Of a stretch of DNA of 64,000 nt, positions 62,310 through 64,000 are shown one piece after another. The translations under genes were made by a program, and so were the position numbers. The stretch is from Geitlerinema sp. PCC 7407. GTDB lineage: Bacteria; Cyanobacteriota; Cyanobacteriia; PCC-7407. The stretch covers positions 353,501 through 417,500 of the forward strand of contig NC_019703.1 of NCBI RefSeq assembly GCF_000317045.1. Reading direction: 5' to 3'. How positions within the stretch are numbered: position 1 is the stretch's first letter; every line of letters starts with the position of its first letter. The notes beneath the pieces were generated by a model, which was not told the origin of the DNA, did no database searches, and worked only from the letters and a program-made list of their open reading frames with translations.

Positions 62310-64000
62310 TTAAAGCGCAGACGCCTCGACGCTGTCGCTCTCGGCGCGGCCCGCAAAACCGGCCTGGGGCGTCCATTGCAGCGCACCGTCTCGTCCCGTC
62401 CAAAAGAACGGAATATTGCTGTTTTGGAGCTGGGCGATCGTGTAGTCCGAGAGCACATTGCTAGAGGCGATCGCCAGCTTCGGGCGCAGCTGCGTGAGCA
62501 AGCTAGGCGCCAGTTCGCGCCCAGACCACCACAACACTTCCACTGGTGTCGCAGATCGGCCCTGCTCCAAGATGCGCGCCTGCTCGGTCTGGCGCAAATC
62601 TCCCAGCAGGAGCCACCGCCGATCCGCGAACCGCAGCTGCCACACCGTAGGGCTGGCCTGGAGTAGCTGCATCGTAGCGGAGTTCATTTGAATGTTGCTG
62701 CCGGGCGTCACAACCCGAACGTTTGCGAGAGTTCCGGAGCTTGGAGACGAGGGTGCTGCGGGTTTAGCGCCGCTGTAGAGCTGCTTGATCGCCACAAACT
62801 GATTGACCTGGCTCCAGCCTTCGCCCATGGCCTGAGGATCAGTGGCGATCGCCCAGTCGATCTGATTAATGCCGTTTTGCTGCAAAAAGGGCAACACCGT
62901 AAAGCGCGCCGTGTCGTCATCCCCGCTATTGATCAGGGCCACTTTGCCTTGATCTTGAATCACCATCACCGGATATCGCCCTGAGGCCAGCACCGTCACC
63001 TGGACCAGCTGCTGCTGAAGCTGCCAGATGGGAATAAAAACTGCCGCGATCGCCGCGATCGCAGCCAAAGCCCATCGCTTGCGCCACCAGGGCCACAGCC
63101 ACACTACGCCAATCAGGCCGTACAAAAGCGCTAGCTGCACCAGCCCAATTTGTCCCGTTGCCCAGGCAGACCCTGGCATCTCCCCAAAAAATTTCACCAG
63201 CCCCAGCAGCCACTGAATCGGGTAATGGGTGAGGCCGGCGATCGCGCCTCCCGCTGCCGGAATCGCCAACGCCACCGCCGCACTCACAATGCCCACCGTG
63301 CTCACCACCGCCACCAGCGGGCTGACCAGCACATTCACCAGCACGCTATAGGGCGAAACCACCCCAAATTCGTACAGCTGCAGCGGAATCGTCCAAATAT
63401 AGGCTGCGACCGGCACTGCCAAAATCGAGGCGATCGCGGGCGGCAGCCAATCCAGTCGCTTCACCAAAGGCGGCACCGTCACCAGCAGCCCCAGCGTCGC
63501 CAAGAAGCTCAGCTGAAAACCCAGATCCCACACCCAAATCGGCTGGAACAGCAGCAGCACCGTCGCCGCCATCAGCAGCGTTCCCAAAGATTTGGTTTTG
63601 CGTCCCAAAACCAGCGCCACCAAAGCTCCAGCGCCCATGAGCGCCGCGCGAGCCACCGACGGCTGGATGCCGGTCAGCCCCACATAGGCCAACAACATTG
63701 CTGCACCCGCGACGAACTGCACCCTGGGCCTGAGCCGCCGCGTCAAAATCAGCACCCAGCCCAGCAGCAAAGACACCTGAAAGCCAGAAGCTGCCAGCAC
63801 GTGGGCCAATCCCACCTTCGCAAACTGGTCCCGAATGTCGTACGGCAAATCCACTGCCCGACTACCCAAAACCATAGAACTCACCAGTGGCCCCTCGGGG
63901 CTGCTGAGCCACTGCACCTGAGAGCGCACAATGCGCTGGCGAATCTTCCACCAGCCCCAAGAGCGCTCAGGGGTCTCTTTAGGCAGCGTGATTTGGCGAC
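62310..64000 (-). CDS. comEC: ComEC/Rec2-family DNA-uptake channel, 5' truncated by window edge
   Basis: The frame is open to the right edge; at least 562 residues are visible. It carries the family motif GLAHVLAASGFQVSLLLGWV and multiple transmembrane helices (about 100-330), as expected for the inner-membrane channel that imports single-stranded DNA in competence. The C-terminal metallo-beta-lactamase-like region is recognisable (VMVIQDQGKVALINSGDDDT, LLLGDLRQTEQARIL). In the place where HxHxDH normally lies the sequence reads IDWAIATDPQAMGEG, without those histidines. It ends 130 nt from tRNA-Ser, on the same strand. Confidence 0.88.
   Translation of the reverse strand, partial: RQITLPKETPERSWGWWKIRQRIVRSQVQWLSSPEGPLVSSMVLGSRAVDLPYDIRDQFAKVGLAHVLAASGFQVSLLLGWVLILTRRLRPRVQFVAGAAMLLAYVGLTGIQPSVARAALMGAGALVALVLGRKTKSLGTLLMAATVLLLFQPIWVWDLGFQLSFLATLGLLVTVPPLVKRLDWLPPAIASILAVPVAAYIWTIPLQLYEFGVVSPYSVLVNVLVSPLVAVVSTVGIVSAAVALAIPAAGGAIAGLTHYPIQWLLGLVKFFGEMPGSAWATGQIGLVQLALLYGLIGVVWLWPWWRKRWALAAIAAIAAVFIPIWQLQQQLVQVTVLASGRYPVMVIQDQGKVALINSGDDDTARFTVLPFLQQNGINQIDWAIATDPQAMGEGWSQVNQFVAIKQLYSGAKPAAPSSPSSGTLANVRVVTPGSNIQMNSATMQLLQASPTVWQLRFADRRWLLLGDLRQTEQARILEQGRSATPVEVLWWSGRELAPSLLTQLRPKLAIASSNVLSDYTIAQLQNSNIPFFWTGRDGALQWTPQAGFAGRAESDSVEASAL

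Overview
The window is from a HIP1-rich, fairly GC-rich cyanobacterium. GCGATCGC octamers occur throughout. The gene content (ycf48, psbEFLJ, psaI, ndhCKJ, a rubA-type rubredoxin and a PedR-like regulator) is oxygenic-photosynthetic. The look is that of a filamentous Geitlerinema/Leptolyngbya-type strain, but no species can be fixed from the sequence alone.

Left third (1-26.7 kb). A truncated CHASE2 adenylate cyclase is followed by hemB and by rplU-rpmA. A nine-gene minus-strand surface-polysaccharide operon follows (3.4-12.7 kb). It holds dTDP-rhamnose genes rfbC, rfbD and rfbA (no rfbB in the window), an SDR epimerase and five glycosyltransferases, several with 4-bp start/stop overlaps. Next come ndhC-ndhK-ndhJ and the photosystem-assembly cluster rubA-ycf48-psbE-psbF-psbL-psbJ. 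A 1.85-kb IS200/IS605 element is followed by psaI, a long acidic low-complexity protein, hisS, a small LuxR-type regulator, a DUF4168 protein, a PfkB sugar kinase and a CYTH phosphatase.

Middle third (26.7-48.2 kb). Two giant genes encode about 2219 and 4135 residues. Each is a tandem array of modules made of several TPR repeats plus a GT-B, heptosyltransferase-like (GT9-like) domain: four modules in the first, seven in the second. The second also ends in a GT4 domain. Between them lie a class I methyltransferase and a GT2-TPR fusion. This looks like a glycosylation island and is the most unusual object in the window.

Right third (48.2-64 kb). A signalling cluster (zinc-ribbon FHA protein, zinc-ribbon PP2C phosphatase, FHA-zinc-ribbon Ser/Thr kinase) has been split twice by decayed copies of the same IS200/IS605 family. 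One copy sits exactly at the phosphatase stop codon. Beyond it are a DUF4327 protein and four same-strand genes of unknown function that share a DGD(I/V)xN module; one carries a roughly 750-residue acidic tail with an 84-bp repeat. The window ends with a Gfo/Idh/MocA oxidoreductase, tRNA-Ser(CGA) and a truncated comEC whose C-terminal metallo-beta-lactamase-like domain seems to lack the metal-binding motif.

Assignments rest on reading motifs in the translated sequence. No database search was run.
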